A program made the translations under genes and the position numbers. This document shows positions 48,161 to 58,551 of a DNA stretch of 64,000 bases, in pieces (the stretch's first letter is position 1; each line of letters opens with the position of its first letter). Source of the DNA: Actinomycetota bacterium (GTDB taxonomy: Bacteria > Actinomycetota > Acidimicrobiia > Acidimicrobiales > Microtrichaceae); assembly GCA_016703525.1 (NCBI GenBank), contig JADJBW010000008.1, positions 1 to 64,000 of the forward strand, given 5' to 3'. Under the pieces are notes generated by a model. It was not told where the DNA came from and searched no databases. It saw only the letters and a program-made list of their open reading frames with translations.

Positions 48161-49691
48161 ATGTCCACCGACCATCAGGCACGACTCAGCGATGCCCTGG
48201 CGCGTGCGCCGAAGGGCAACCTGCACAAGGAAGCGGAGAAGCTGGCGCGGCAGGGGAAGCTGTTCGTGCGCAGGCGGATCGAGTTGCTGTGCGACCCCGG
48301 CACGTTTGTGGAGGACGGCCTGCTCGCGAACGCGATGGCGACCGACCTGCCGTCGGACGGCGTGGTGACGGGCGTAGGCGAGATCGACGGGCGGCCCGTG
48401 GCGGTCATGGCGAACGATCCGACGGTGAAGGCCGGCTCGTGGGGCGCTCGGACCGTCGAGAAGATCGTGCGGCTCACCGACCTGGCGTTGCGCGACGAGT
48501 TGCCCGTGTTCTGGCTGGTCGACTCGGCGGGTGCGCGGATCACCGATCAGGTGGAGCTGTTTCCGGGGCGGCGTGGTGCCGGGCGGATCTTCTACAACCA
48601 GGTGCGCCTGTCGGGGCGGGTGCCGCAGATCTGCTGCCTGTTCGGCCCGTCGGCAGCGGGGGGGCCTACATCCCCGCTTCTGCGACATCGTGATCATGGT
48701 GGAGGGCAACGCGTCGATGTATCTCGGCTCGCCGCGCATGGCCGAGATGGTCATCGGCGAGGTCGCGACGCTCGAGGAGACCGGCGGTGCGCGCATGCAC
48801 TGCACCGTGTCGGGCTGCGGCGACAACCTGGCCGTCGACGACGCCGACGCGATCGAGCAGGCGAAGGCGTACTTCACGTACTTCCCGCCGTCGTGGCGTC
48901 ACGCCCCGCCGATCTACGAAGCGCTGCCGCCCGTGCGGACCCTGACCGCCGATGTCGTGCCGGCCGAGGAGACCCGCGGGTACGACATGCATGATGTGAT
49001 CGACGCGCTCGTGGACGCCGAGAGCTTCTTCGAGGTGAAGCCGCTGTTCGCGCCCGAGTTGATCGTCGGGTTCGGGTTGATGGACGGGTCGCCGATCGGG
49101 TTCGTGGCCAACAACCCGGCGGTGAAGGGCGGCGTGCTGTTCACCGACACCGCCGACAAGGCGGCACGGTTCATCTGGGCGTGCGATGCGTTCAACATCC
49201 CGCTCGTGTTCCTGGCCGACGTGCCGGGCTACATGATCGGCACCGAGGTGGAGCGCCAGGGAATCATCCGGCACGGCGCGAAGATGATCACGGCCGTGTC
49301 GGAGGCGACCGTGCCGAAGGTGTCGGTGATCGTGCGCAAGGCGTACGGCGCCGGGCTGTACGCCATGTCGGGTCCGGCGTTCGAGCCCGAGGCGACCCTC
49401 GCGCTGCCCACGGCGAAGATCGCGGTCATGGGGCCCGAAGCGGCGGTGAACGCCGTGTTCGCGAACAAGATTGCGGCGATCGTCGACCCGGCGGAACGCG
49501 AGGCGTTCGTGACCCGCGAGCGCGAGGTGTACGAGGAAGACGTCGACCTGTTGCACCTGGCCTCGGAGTTGGTGATCGACGCCGTGGTCGATTGGGAGTC
49601 GCTGCGGGTGGAGATTTTGCGGCGGATCGGCCGGGCGGCGGGCAAGAGTAGGCACTTTTCTGATCGTCGCCATGGGGTTCCGCCGGTCTGA
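48161..49691 (+). CDS. acyl-CoA carboxylase carboxyltransferase (beta) subunit (two one-base deletions)
   Basis: Biotin-dependent carboxyltransferase resembling propionyl-/acetyl-CoA carboxylase beta subunits; about 510 aa. The N-terminal half has HKEAEKLARQGKLFVRRRIELL and LVDSAGARITDQ. The frame is lost in a run of seven G near 48660 and again near 48677; restoring one base at each gives SAAGGAYIPAFCDIVIMV. The C-terminal half has DVPGYMIGTEVERQGIIRHGAK and KAYGAGLYAMSGPAF. No biotin-carboxylase gene adjoins it. Confidence 0.92.
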
Positions 49692-49808
49692 GTCGTTCGG
49701 GCAAGATGTCGCGCGGTGCCACCAGGTGCTCGGGCGCAGCCGTTTGGGTAGGGCGTCGAGTGGTGGGTGTGGCACCGGAATGGGGTTTGTGGGATGGGGG
49801 TTGTGGGG

Positions 49809-51434
49809 ATGGGAGCGCTGGTGGGTGACGAGACGCCGAGACGGGTGAGCGCGCCGCGGGGCATGACGCGCCGCGAGCTGCTGCGGGCGCTGGGCGTCGG
49901 CGCGCCCGGCATCGTGCTCCTCAACGGGTGCGTGCCGGAGCCGTCTCCCGAACACCCGCTGCCGGTGCACGATCAGCCCGACCCGGCGCCGTTCCTCGAC
50001 GGCGTGATGGCGGGCGACCCGCAGCCCGACGGCACGATCATCTGGACCCGCGTGGCCGCGGTAGCTGATGCCGAACCAGTGGGTGTCATCTGGAGCGTCG
50101 CGACCGACCCCGAGTTCGCGACGATCGTCGCAGGCGGCACCGAGGTGGCGACCGCCGAGCGGGGCCACACCGTGAAGGTGCGGGTGACCGACCTCGCGTC
50201 CGATCGCTGGTACTGGTACCGGTTCGAGGCGCTGGGCGTCGCGAGCCGCGCCGGCCGCTTGCGCACCGCACCGGCGCTCGACGCTCAGCCCGATCGGCTG
50301 CGGTTCGCCTTCGGGAGTTGCCAGCAGCTCAACGACAGCTGGTTCGTTGCGCATCGCGCCGCCACGGAGGAGCCGAACCTCGACTTCTTCCTGCATCTCG
50401 GCGACTTCGTGTACGCGGATGATCGGGCGAGCCAGACGCTCGGCGACTACCGCAACCTGTATCGCCGGTGGCGACGCGAGCCGCTCCTGCGCGACTTCAA
50501 CGCCAAGCTGCCGATGGTGGCCATGTGGGACGACGGCGAGTTCTACAACGGCGTCGATCGGTTCGGGCCTCCGGCCCGATTGACGGCCGCAAGCCGGGCG
50601 TGGTTCGAGTCGATGCCCGTGGCTGAGATCGGCGGGCGGGCGTGGCGCACGATGAGCTGGGGTGCCCTGGCGGATCTGCCGGTGATCGACGTGCGGTCGC
50701 AGCGCGACCCGGCGATCGCCGAGGCGGACCGCACGAAGGCGCCGGGAAGCGACGCGTACCTGGAGTCACGGTCGCAGTTGGGTGCCGAGCAGGCGCTCTG
50801 GCTGCGCGAACGGCTGTTGAGCTCGGCGGCACGGTGGCGCATCGTGGGGAGCGGGGTGCCGGTCAATCCGTGGCGGCTCGTGAACCTGGAGTTCCTGCGG
50901 CTGTTCCAGTCGGACCTTCCGCCGAACGCGGGCCTGTACGCGTCGGCCGACGGCTGGGACGACTACGTGGCCGAGCGGACGGGTCTCCTCCGGTCGCTCG
51001 CGGCCGAGGGCGTGCACGACACGGTGTTCGCGACCGCGCACACCCACATTGCGATGGCATCGGACCTGCGGGTCGACCCCGACGCCGGCGGGCCGATCGT
51101 GGGGCACGACCTGGTTGCGCCGTCGATGACCGCCGATCCCGATGTGGTGTCGGCCTACCTGGGCGACCTGCCTCGCGACGCGGCGCGCAGCCTGCTGCGG
51201 ATCGCCGAAGGGTGGGTGCTGAACCAGAACCCCGGCATGCGACACCTGAACCTGGAAGACCAGGGGTATGTCGTGATGGACGTGACGCACGACGAGATCG
51301 TGGCCGAGTACCGCATGATCGACACGTTCGACCCGAACGCCGAGGCGGACACCGCGGCCCGCTTCCGGATCGTGCCCGGCGGCACCCGCATGGAGGTGCT
51401 GCGGCCCACGCACGCCCGCGGCTCGTTCCGCTGA
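49809..51434 (+). CDS. PhoD-like metallophosphatase family lipoprotein, divergent active site
   Basis: Probable exported phosphodiesterase/phosphatase. TRRELLRALGVGAPGIVLLNGC combines a Tat-like twin Arg with a lipobox ending LNGC. DGVMAGDPQPDGTIIWTRV is the PhoD N-terminal domain signature. FGSCQQL, LHLGDFVYAD and TAHTHIAMASDL occupy metal-site positions. The canonical WDDHE is WDDGE here and the usual GDxH is TAHTH, so activity is uncertain. ATG 49809 or 49863 are both possible starts; the longer is given. Confidence 0.82.
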   Translation: MGALVGDETPRRVSAPRGMTRRELLRALGVGAPGIVLLNGCVPEPSPEHPLPVHDQPDPAPFLDGVMAGDPQPDGTIIWTRVAAVADAEPVGVIWSVATDPEFATIVAGGTEVATAERGHTVKVRVTDLASDRWYWYRFEALGVASRAGRLRTAPALDAQPDRLRFAFGSCQQLNDSWFVAHRAATEEPNLDFFLHLGDFVYADDRASQTLGDYRNLYRRWRREPLLRDFNAKLPMVAMWDDGEFYNGVDRFGPPARLTAASRAWFESMPVAEIGGRAWRTMSWGALADLPVIDVRSQRDPAIAEADRTKAPGSDAYLESRSQLGAEQALWLRERLLSSAARWRIVGSGVPVNPWRLVNLEFLRLFQSDLPPNAGLYASADGWDDYVAERTGLLRSLAAEGVHDTVFATAHTHIAMASDLRVDPDAGGPIVGHDLVAPSMTADPDVVSAYLGDLPRDAARSLLRIAEGWVLNQNPGMRHLNLEDQGYVVMDVTHDEIVAEYRMIDTFDPNAEADTAARFRIVPGGTRMEVLRPTHARGSFR

Positions 51435-51504
51435 GGCTCGGCCGCCCGGCCGGCCGGTCGGCCGCGTGTTTCGTCGCCGGCGCGGGCGGGTGTAGGAATG
51501 CGCC

Positions 51505-51714
51505 GTGCCGTGGTGCGACGAGTGTTCCCACTTCTACAACCCCAACACGTTGACCGCCGAGGGCGACTGCCCCGAGGGGCATCACGTGGCCGATCCGGAC
51601 TCCGACGACGAGCCGGGCACCAAGATCCCGTGGCACTTCTGGTTGCTGGTGGTCGCGCTCGTGATCTACCTGGGCTGGCGGCTGATCCAGGGGATTCAGT
51701 GGCTGCTCAGCTGA
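51505..51714 (+). CDS. 69-aa zinc-ribbon plus membrane-helix protein
   Basis: Function unknown. WCDECSHFYNPNTLTAEGDCPEGHH is a split zinc ribbon (CxxC and C...H) followed by an acidic linker and one membrane helix (WHFWLLVVALVIYLGWRLI). Similar 65-75-aa proteins occur in actinobacteria. GTG start with TAGGAA 6 nt upstream, a variant of the leaderless box also seen before the enoyl-CoA hydratase gene. Confidence 0.75.
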   Translation: MPWCDECSHFYNPNTLTAEGDCPEGHHVADPDSDDEPGTKIPWHFWLLVVALVIYLGWRLIQGIQWLLS

Positions 51715-51786
51715 GGTGAGGCGACGCGTCCGCCGCCGAGTTGGCGGACGTGTTCGTGACTGCGGCTACAGTGGCGCCGCACATTC

Positions 51787-51863
51787 CGGGCTGTGGCGCA
51801 GGTTGGTAGCGCGTCTGACTGGGGGTCAGAAGGTCGTCGGTTCAAATCCGGCCAGCCCGACCA
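51787..51863 (+). tRNA. tRNA-Pro(GGG)
   Basis: 77 nt with encoded CCA. The acceptor stem CGGGCTG pairs with CAGCCCG, the discriminator is A, and the T-arm holds GTTCAAATC. The anticodon stem TCTGA/TCAGA encloses a 7-nt loop CTGGGGG with anticodon GGG, reading CCC proline codons. A promoter-like TACAGT lies at 51767-51772. The accessory island begins about 200 bp downstream, so this tRNA may have been its entry site. Confidence 0.95.
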
Positions 51864-52068
51864 CCAAATACTGGGGTTTTCGGCCCTCCCGGACTCGGGG
51901 CCGAGGGGGCCGACTGATGCATGGAGTGATGCATCGGCCTCAGGCTGTCGGTGCTGCGGCGCCGGTCCAGTCCCTCGGCGAATGGTGCACCTGTCGCCCG
52001 CCGCCCCCGACCCACGATCGCACCGGGCTCGGTGAGTGCGGGGCCGCACACCCGCTGCGGTGACGCGT
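51864..52068. other. non-coding stretch after tRNA-Pro with hairpins
   Basis: No gene seen. A perfect inverted repeat GATGCAT-GGAGTG-ATGCATC lies at 51916-51935, and a longer imperfect GGCCCTC/GAGGGGGCC pairing at about 51880-51910. These may be a tRNA transcript terminator or processing signal; neither has a T run. Confidence 0.5.
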
Positions 52069-52143
52069 CTAGCGTGCGATCACGTACGCGAACGAGTCGC
52101 GCAGTGCGCCCGCCGGTGGCACCCCGTTGAAGTCGCGGAACTG
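52069..52143 (-). pseudogene. 3' remnant of a truncated gene
   Basis: On the minus strand about 25 codons ending in TAG read QQFRDFNGVPPAGALRDSF and then AYVIAR. They have the strong G/C third-position bias of local coding DNA, but the frame is closed by TGA immediately upstream and the rest of the gene is missing. It looks like the tail of a gene cut off when the adjacent defence genes were inserted. Family not recognised. Confidence 0.4.
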
Positions 52144-52166
52144 TTGAGGTCACAGCAGGAGAGGGA

Positions 52167-55100
52167 GTGGGCGAGCCGTTGAAGGTGTTCTGCAGCTACC
52201 GGGGCGTGAGGGTGGAGGCGTTCGCTGGCCGCCTGCGTAACGATGGGATCGACGCGTGGCTCGACGTATGGGAGATCGTGTCGGGCGACGACGTGGTCGA
52301 CCGCATGGACGTGGGTATCGACGGCTGCGACGCCGGCCTGTTGTTCATCTCGAAGGACTGGTTCGACGGGGCGTGGGCGCAGGACGAGCAGACGTCGTTG
52401 CGGTGGCGTCGGGTCGAGCACGGGATCCGGGTAATCCCGGTGATCATCGGCGAGATCTCCGGCGATCAGCTCTCTGCGGGTAGGGCTCCTGTCGAGTCCT
52501 ACGACGGGTGTTCTCGACACCTCGGAGCGACCAGCCGAGGTTGGGTTCGTCGACGGGGCGACCGGTGACGTTCGTGGAGCGAGGCGTGTCGCATCGATCC
52601 GGGGTTGGTGAACACACGGTTGGATCCGCGGGCGACTCCGGCGACGATCGAGTCGTTCGGCGAGATGGTGGCCGGGGCGCTCGCGCCGGGTTCGGTCGGT
52701 GTCGCGCTGGACCGTTTGCTTGACGACCGCAAGGTGGGGGAGCGCATCGATGTGGCGTGAGTGGCCGCCCAGTGGTGTGAGTGTTGCGTTGCCGTCGGGC
52801 CGTTGGCTGTTTCGTGAACGGGTGGGGGCAATCCGACGAATGTCGGGCGTTTGCGGCGGCCTGGTCGGAAGGGCCGCAGCGCCCGATGAGGGAACGACGC
52901 TCTCCGCTGTGCTCGATGTGGAAGCCGAGTTGGGTCGCATCGAACGGGCAGTCGGCCGGGCGGAGGATGATCAGCGGGCGCAGGTGCGGTTCCTCGAGGT
53001 CGCTGATCTCTCCACGATCCGCACGGCGCTGGGCGGCAGCGACCAGTTCCACGTGTTGCACCTGTCGGCGCATGGTTCGCAGACCTCGATCGAGTTGGTG
53101 AACGAGGACGGCGCGGCGGTGCAGGTGAGCGCCGGTGACCTCGCCGACACGTTGCGGTGCGCACCGGAGGTGTGGTGCCGTTGGTGGTGGTATCGTGCTG
53201 GTCGGCGCCGGTGGCGGTGGGCGGCGGCGCTGTCGGGGCGGGGCGTGCCGCGGGTGTTGGCGATGCGGGCTTGGTCCGACGAGTACCGCCGAGTTGGCCC
53301 GCGGTGACCATCTGGCGCCGACGCCCCGACCGGGGCGGAGGCGCTCGCGTCGCTGCGAGGTGGCGGCGGTGGCCGAGTCGCCGTTCGCGCCGGTGCTGTT
53401 TGGGGCGCCGGACGTGCCAGTGACGATCGTGTGTTGGACGGCGGTGCCGACCTCGCACCGCTGTCACTGCGGCCGGTGCATCGCGCGTCGGGTCCGGTGC
53501 CGATGCTGGACCGTGAGCAGTTGATCGGCCGTCGCCGTGAAGGCCGGGCGGCGTGGCGGCTGACCGGCGGTCGCCAGGACGCTGACCGGAATCGGCGGGA
53601 TCGGAAAGAGCAGCCTTGCTGGGCGCTTGATGGCTCGGTGGATGACCGAATGCGGCGGGGTTGCGGTCGCTGCTGCTGGCCGCCTCGACGGGGCCTCGCT
53701 CGCCGCGGCGGTCCTGGACGGGATCCGCGGGCGCACCGGGCCGTGAAGCGGTCGGCGTTGCGACTTGAATCGGCCAGCGGTGAGGAGCAGATGGTCGCGG
53801 TGTTGTGTGAGGTGTTGCGCGATCTGCCGTTGTTGTTGGTGCTCGACAACTTCGAGTCGAACGTGCACACCCCGGTCGACGGAGCGACGACGTTCACCGA
53901 CGTGGCGACGATCGTGCTGGCCGAGCGGCTGTTGACCTCGGCCGGCGCTGGTCGGGTGTTGGTGACGAGTCGGTATCGGTTGCCCGATGTGGGTGACCTG
54001 AGCGTTGAGGTGGCCGTCGGTCCGTTGAGCGGGGCGGAGGTCCGCAAGTTGTTCCGTCGCCACACCGGGCTCGCCGCGGTGCGCGGTGATGATGCCGTGT
54101 TGGTTGATCGGATGGTTGGCGGGCATCCGAGGGTGTTGGAGTTCGTCGACGCGTTGCTCGCGGGTGACCCTGCCAAGGTAGGTCCGGTCACCGCGAAGCT
54201 CCGGCAGTTGGCGCGAGATGAGAACGTCGACCTGAGGCACGCCCACGGTTGACCGATGCCGTGCGTGCAGCGGTCCAGCTCGGTGCGCGTGACATCGCAC
54301 TCGACGAGCTGATCGCAGGACTCGCACCGGATGATCGTGCGGTGTTGCGCCAGATCGCGGTGTGCAACCTGGCCGTGCCCGCCGATGAGTTGGACGCGCT
54401 CGTTCCGGGTGCCGATCCTGACGCGGTGGGGGGGTTGTGCGATGCCAGCCTGCTGGACCGCACCGGCGGGTTGTTCGTGCACCGCTGGACCGCCGAAGGC
54501 GTCCGCAGCGTGCTCGACGACAACGATGCATGGGCGGCATGTCTGCGTGCACCGGCGCGATGGCGTGGGCAACGACCGGTGTCGGGCCGAGTCGAATACG
54601 AGACCGATCTGATGGAAGCGGCACGGAATCTGCTCGCCGCTCACGACTGGGACGATGCTGCGGCGGTCGCGTCAGCGTTGGCGCAACGCATGGCAGACTC
54701 GCGGCTAATGGCACTCGCCTCGTTCGCTGGCGAGGTGGCGCGCGCCCTCCCGCCCGCCCATCAAACGTCGTTTGTGCTCGCTGACTACGAGGCCCAGGCG
54801 TTGCCGCCGCCGGTGAAACCCTCCGGGCCGTCGCCACCTGTGAACGGATCGTCGCGTCGTTTCAGAGGCGCCGCCGCGAGCCTGGCCGAGCCGACTACCA
54901 ACGCGACTCTCCGTCTCCTACAACAGGCTTGGCGACCTGTATCGGGGTTGGGGCAAGGCGACAAACGCGTTACGCCTCTACCAGCAGTCCGCCGACATCC
55001 GCGAGCGGCTCGCCTCCGCGGAGCCTGGCCGAGCCGACTACCAACGACCTCTCCATCTCCCTACAACAAGCTTGCGACCTGTATCGGGGTTGGGGCAAGG

Positions 55101-56284
55101 CGACAACGTTACGCCTCTACCAGCAGTCCCGCGAATGAGCGGCTCGCCTCCGCGGAGCCTGGCCGAGCCGACTACCAACGCGACCTCTCCATCTCCTACG
55201 AACGCCTTGGCGACCTGTATCGGGGGTTGGGGCAAGGCGACAACGCGTTACGCCTCTACCAGCAGTCCGCCGATTTCGCGGGCGGCTCGCCTCCGCGGAG
55301 CCTGGCCGAGCCGACTACCAACGCGACCTCTCCATCTCCTACGAACGCCTTGGCGACCTGTATCGGTTGGGGCAAGGCGACAACGCGTTACGCCTCTACC
55401 AGCAGTCCGCCGACATTGCGAGCGGCTCGCCTCCGCGGAGCCTGGCCGAGCCGACTACCAGCGCGACCTTCCATCTCCTCAACAAGCTTGGCGACCTGTA
55501 TCGGGGTTGGGGCAAGGCGACAACGCGTTACGCCTCTACCAGCAGTCCGCCGACATTCGCGAGCGGCTCGCCTCCGCGGAGCCTGGCCGAGCCGACTACC
55601 AACGCGACCTCGGGGCAAGGCGACAACGCGTTACGCCTCTACCAGCAGTCCGCCGACATTCGCGAGCGGCTCGCCTCCGCGGAGCCTGGCCGAGCCGACT
55701 ACCAACGCGACCTCTCCATCTCCTACGAACGCCTTGGCGACCTGTATCGGGGGTTGGGGCAAGGCGACAACGCGTTACGCCTCTACCAGCAGTCCGCCGA
55801 CTTCGGAGCGGCTCGCCTCGGAGCCTGGCCGAGCCGACTACCAACGCGACCTCTCCATCTCCTACGAACGCCTTGGCGACCTGTATCGGGGGTTGGGGCA
55901 AGGCGACAACGTTACGCCTCTACCAGCAGTCCGCCGACGTTCGCGAGCGGCTCGCCTCCGCGAGCCTGGCCGAGCCGACTACCAACGCGACCTCTCCATC
56001 TCCTACGAGAGGCTGGGTCTTGTGTTCCAAGACAGCGACCCGGAGACCGCCAGGAAGTACCTCGAACGGGCATCGCGATCCTTCCGGCTTCTCGAACGGG
56101 AGCCGTCGCGTACCGACTACGCCGAGACACTGGCCGTCAGTGCCTGCAGCTCGGCCAGTTCACGAACGAACCAGCACCGTTGCAACAGGCGTTCGCTCTC
56201 CTCGATCAACTGGCCAAGACCGACGCTCTCACAGCTGCTCGACGGCCGGCCTACGAAGCACTCCAGAAGCTGTTCGAGGCGTGA
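52167..56284 (+). CDS. TIR-CHAT-NB-ARC-TPR immune-type protein (many indels)
   Basis: Domains, spread over several frames: (1) TIR, from GTG 52167: LKVFCSYRGV, GIDAWLDVWEIVSGDD, LLFISKDWF. (2) CHAT protease, ~52760-53400: AAPDEGTTLSAVLDVEAEL, catalytic His in VLHLSAHG, Cys in VVVSCWSA, then RGVPRVLAMRA. (3) NB-ARC ATPase, ~53490-54240: Walker A GIGGIGKSS (~53585), Walker B LLLVLDNFE, sensor VLVTSRYRLP. (4) Winged helix from 54249. (5) Nine ~48-residue TPR units, ~54870-56010. (6) Helical cap ending at 56284. About 1,370 aa if repaired. Each segment remains family-like, which favours sequencing errors, though decay is possible. Predicted role: STAND-type anti-phage sensor with TIR (NAD+) and caspase-like effectors. 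Confidence 0.82.
54870..56010 (+). repeat. nine near-identical ~144-bp tandem repeats encoding TPR units
   Basis: The anchor GCCGAGCCGACTACCA occurs at 54885, 55028, 55162, 55305, 55445, 55586, 55689, 55828 and 55969. Spacings are 143, 134, 143, 140, 141, 103, 139 and 141 bp. A clean unit is 144 bp (48 residues, with RADYQRDLSISYERLGDLY and ALRLYQQSAD). The high DNA identity implies recent expansion or gene conversion. Off-frame spacings suggest errors or decay; one unit lacks about 40 bp. Confidence 0.9.
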
Positions 56285-56641
56285 TCGGTCGGCAGGGCGT
56301 GCCTCCTTCCCGTTCGGCGACGAGAGATGCCAGTGCTCGGTTCGCGGCCGGGTCACCTGGTTCAACGTGGCGGTGGCGAGCATGCCGAACGCGTCGATCC
56401 CGGCACGCTTCGGTTCCCGCGGTGAGTTCCCTGGCTGCACCCGCTTGGCCACGCTCATCGCGACCGCCACGACAACCGCCGCATACTCCGGGCCTGAACC
56501 GCAGCGGCCGAATGGCGTGCGATCGCCGGACCGATTCCCAGTGCGGTCGATCGCTTGCGCATTCGCCAATGCCCGCCACCGGCGTCGAGGGCGACGGAGT
56601 GGCAGTAGCTTGTCCGTCGTTCGCTGCCGGGAGGTACCGCC
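56285..56641. other. 357-bp gap between the TIR and hydrolase genes
   Basis: No plus-strand gene seen. On the minus strand an open frame (56569 to 56117) has a plausible stretch YAAVVVAVAMSVAKRVQ followed by GMLATATLNQVTRP, but it overlaps the TPR gene end and matches no family I know. Near the right edge a -10-like TAGCTT (56606-56611) and a GGGAGG ribosome site (56629-56634) serve the hydrolase gene. Confidence 0.4.
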
Positions 56642-58432
56642 GTGCCCATCGTCTCAGCCTTGCTCTACCTGCATGGAGTCGGAGGCGAACAAGGCGACCA
56701 ATGGCGCACGTCGCTCGATCAGTCGCTCACGGGGCTTTCCTATCCCGGCCTATCCGACTCCCAGGTCATCGCCCCGAAGTATCCCAACGGCCTCATGGGC
56801 GTGGACGACAAGTTGCCGCTTCGGCGGATAACGGTGGAGATGCCTCGCGGCGATGCGGTACGGAGGGCCCGACACGAGTGGGAGCGACGCCGGACAGCGA
56901 TAGAGGCCCGGCTCGGCCGCGACGACGGCGGAGCGCACCTGCCACTCGTTGATCATGCTGTCGCGCTGGCCGCGAACGCGAAGGCGTTCGTTCAAGCACG
57001 GAACTATGTGAACGACAGGCGGATTCGTGCATGGGTTCTCCAGCGAATCCTCATGCCCTGCCGCCCAGCGGGCGAATCGCGATTTCGCGCACAGCCTCGG
57101 ATCGGTCATCGCCGCGGACCTCATCCGCCGACTCCCGCAAACGTGTCCGTCGCGGCGTCGTGACCATTGGCAGTCCGCTCGGCCATCCAGCTCTTCACGT
57201 CGAGCAACTGCAGGAGCTGCTGAAGGAACCGCCGGCAAACCTCGATTGGTGGGTCAACTTCTGGTCACCGGCCGACCCAGTGCCGGCGGGAAGGGGCGCG
57301 TCCGCCCTCTTCCCTTGGATCCTCGACCAACGAATCCCGGCCGCGCGGGCCCACTTCATCCGCTCGACAACCACGCGGCCGCGACGTTCGAAGAGCGACA
57401 AGGTCGCGGCCGCCGTCGGCTACTCGTTCGGGTCACAGTCGACCGCGATCGTCCGGGCGCAGAAGAGCACGGATGTCAAGCTCGACGAATCGGAGTCGCG
57501 CTGCTTGCCCTTCGACGCCCACCTCACCCATGCACCTCGAAGGCGATACACGCCAGCGCTACTCCGAGGCACTCCGCCACGTTCAGGCCATGACCATTGA
57601 GCGGATAATCGAACGCCGAAGGTGCGAGAAGCTCCTGGTACCTACGGCGATCGCCGAGCTGCAGGTTGACCTCTTGGATCCAGGCTCTGTTACGCCCGAA
57701 CCCAGGGCGCCCAGTCACTACGACAAGAAATCCGCCGTGATTCCCCTCGTGACCGTGGCAGCGACCAACCTTATCCAGCCGTTCGAGATCGACCTCCCGG
57801 AGGAATGCCACCGATGGGCCATGGAGCAGCTCACTCTTGAGATGGGGCTGGGTCGCAAGGTCGGGGCGGACCTCCTGGACTCGATGAACCAAGCGCGAAA
57901 GGCGTTGCAAGGGACCAACTGGACCAGATGGGCCGCTGTGGGAGTCGGCGCCGTACTGCTCGCGGCGACGGGAGGGCTCGCAGCCGCCGCGGCGCCGGGG
58001 CTCTACGGCGCAGCGGCGATTGCGAGCGCACTCGCCGCGTTTGGGCCGGGCGGCATGATTGGCGGGTTGCTCACCGCCGGCGCACTCCTCGGCGTCGGAA
58101 GCGGCAGCGTCGCCTATGGCCTGGCGTCGAGTAGCACCAGCGCCGAGACGGTCGAGGCACACGTCGCCGCGCAACTCGCCATGGCCATCCTGCGCGACAA
58201 GCACAAGCTCGGCCAGGACCCGAACACCTGGGCGGGCCTTGCCGCAGCAGAGATGGCCATGAATCGTGAGCTCTCGCGCCTCGTTGGGGTCTCGGACGAT
58301 TCGGCGACGGTGGTGAAGGAACTCAACCGAAAGCTCGCGACGGTACGACGCGCGCTCGACTACCTCGAAGCCCGAGGTCTCGGCCGTCGAACCGCAGAAC
58401 TCGAGATCCTCGCTGAGAGGCCCGCGAGCTGA
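56642..58432 (+). CDS. alpha/beta hydrolase with C-terminal glycine-rich membrane region (several indels)
   Basis: About 595 aa after repair. The N-terminal lipase-like domain opens LLYLHGVGGEQGDQW; the nucleophile elbow AHSLGS lies near 57090 in a second frame, then VVTIGSPLGHPALHV and WWVNFWSPADPVP. From 57473 the frame covers a helical region, then a long hydrophobic glycine-rich segment (AAVGVGAVLLAATGGLAAAA, GGMIGGLLTAGALLGVG), likely two membrane helices, and an alpha-helical tail. The combination recalls TMCO4/DUF726-like hydrolases. GTG 56642 has GGGAGG 7 nt upstream. It is probably the membrane- or lipid-acting partner of the upstream TIR-CHAT protein (inference). Confidence 0.68.
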
Positions 58433-58551
58433 CCTGACCGGCGAGTCCAGCGAGCGGAACGCCCCGGCACTTGCGCCTCGGCGCAGTTCGGCCCGTCGCT
58501 GGTCGTGTGGGGGCGGCAGACTGGGTGTCGGTGCGTTGAGAGGAGTCGCCC

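Noticed and set aside
52080..52940. A 286-codon minus-strand frame across the TIR/CHAT region
   Set aside because: Antisense to clear TIR and CHAT motifs; composition is Arg/Pro/Ser noise.
52167..58432. Prophage or insertion sequence
   Set aside because: No integrase, transposase, terminal repeats or structural phage genes are recognisable; only the TIR and hydrolase genes are present.
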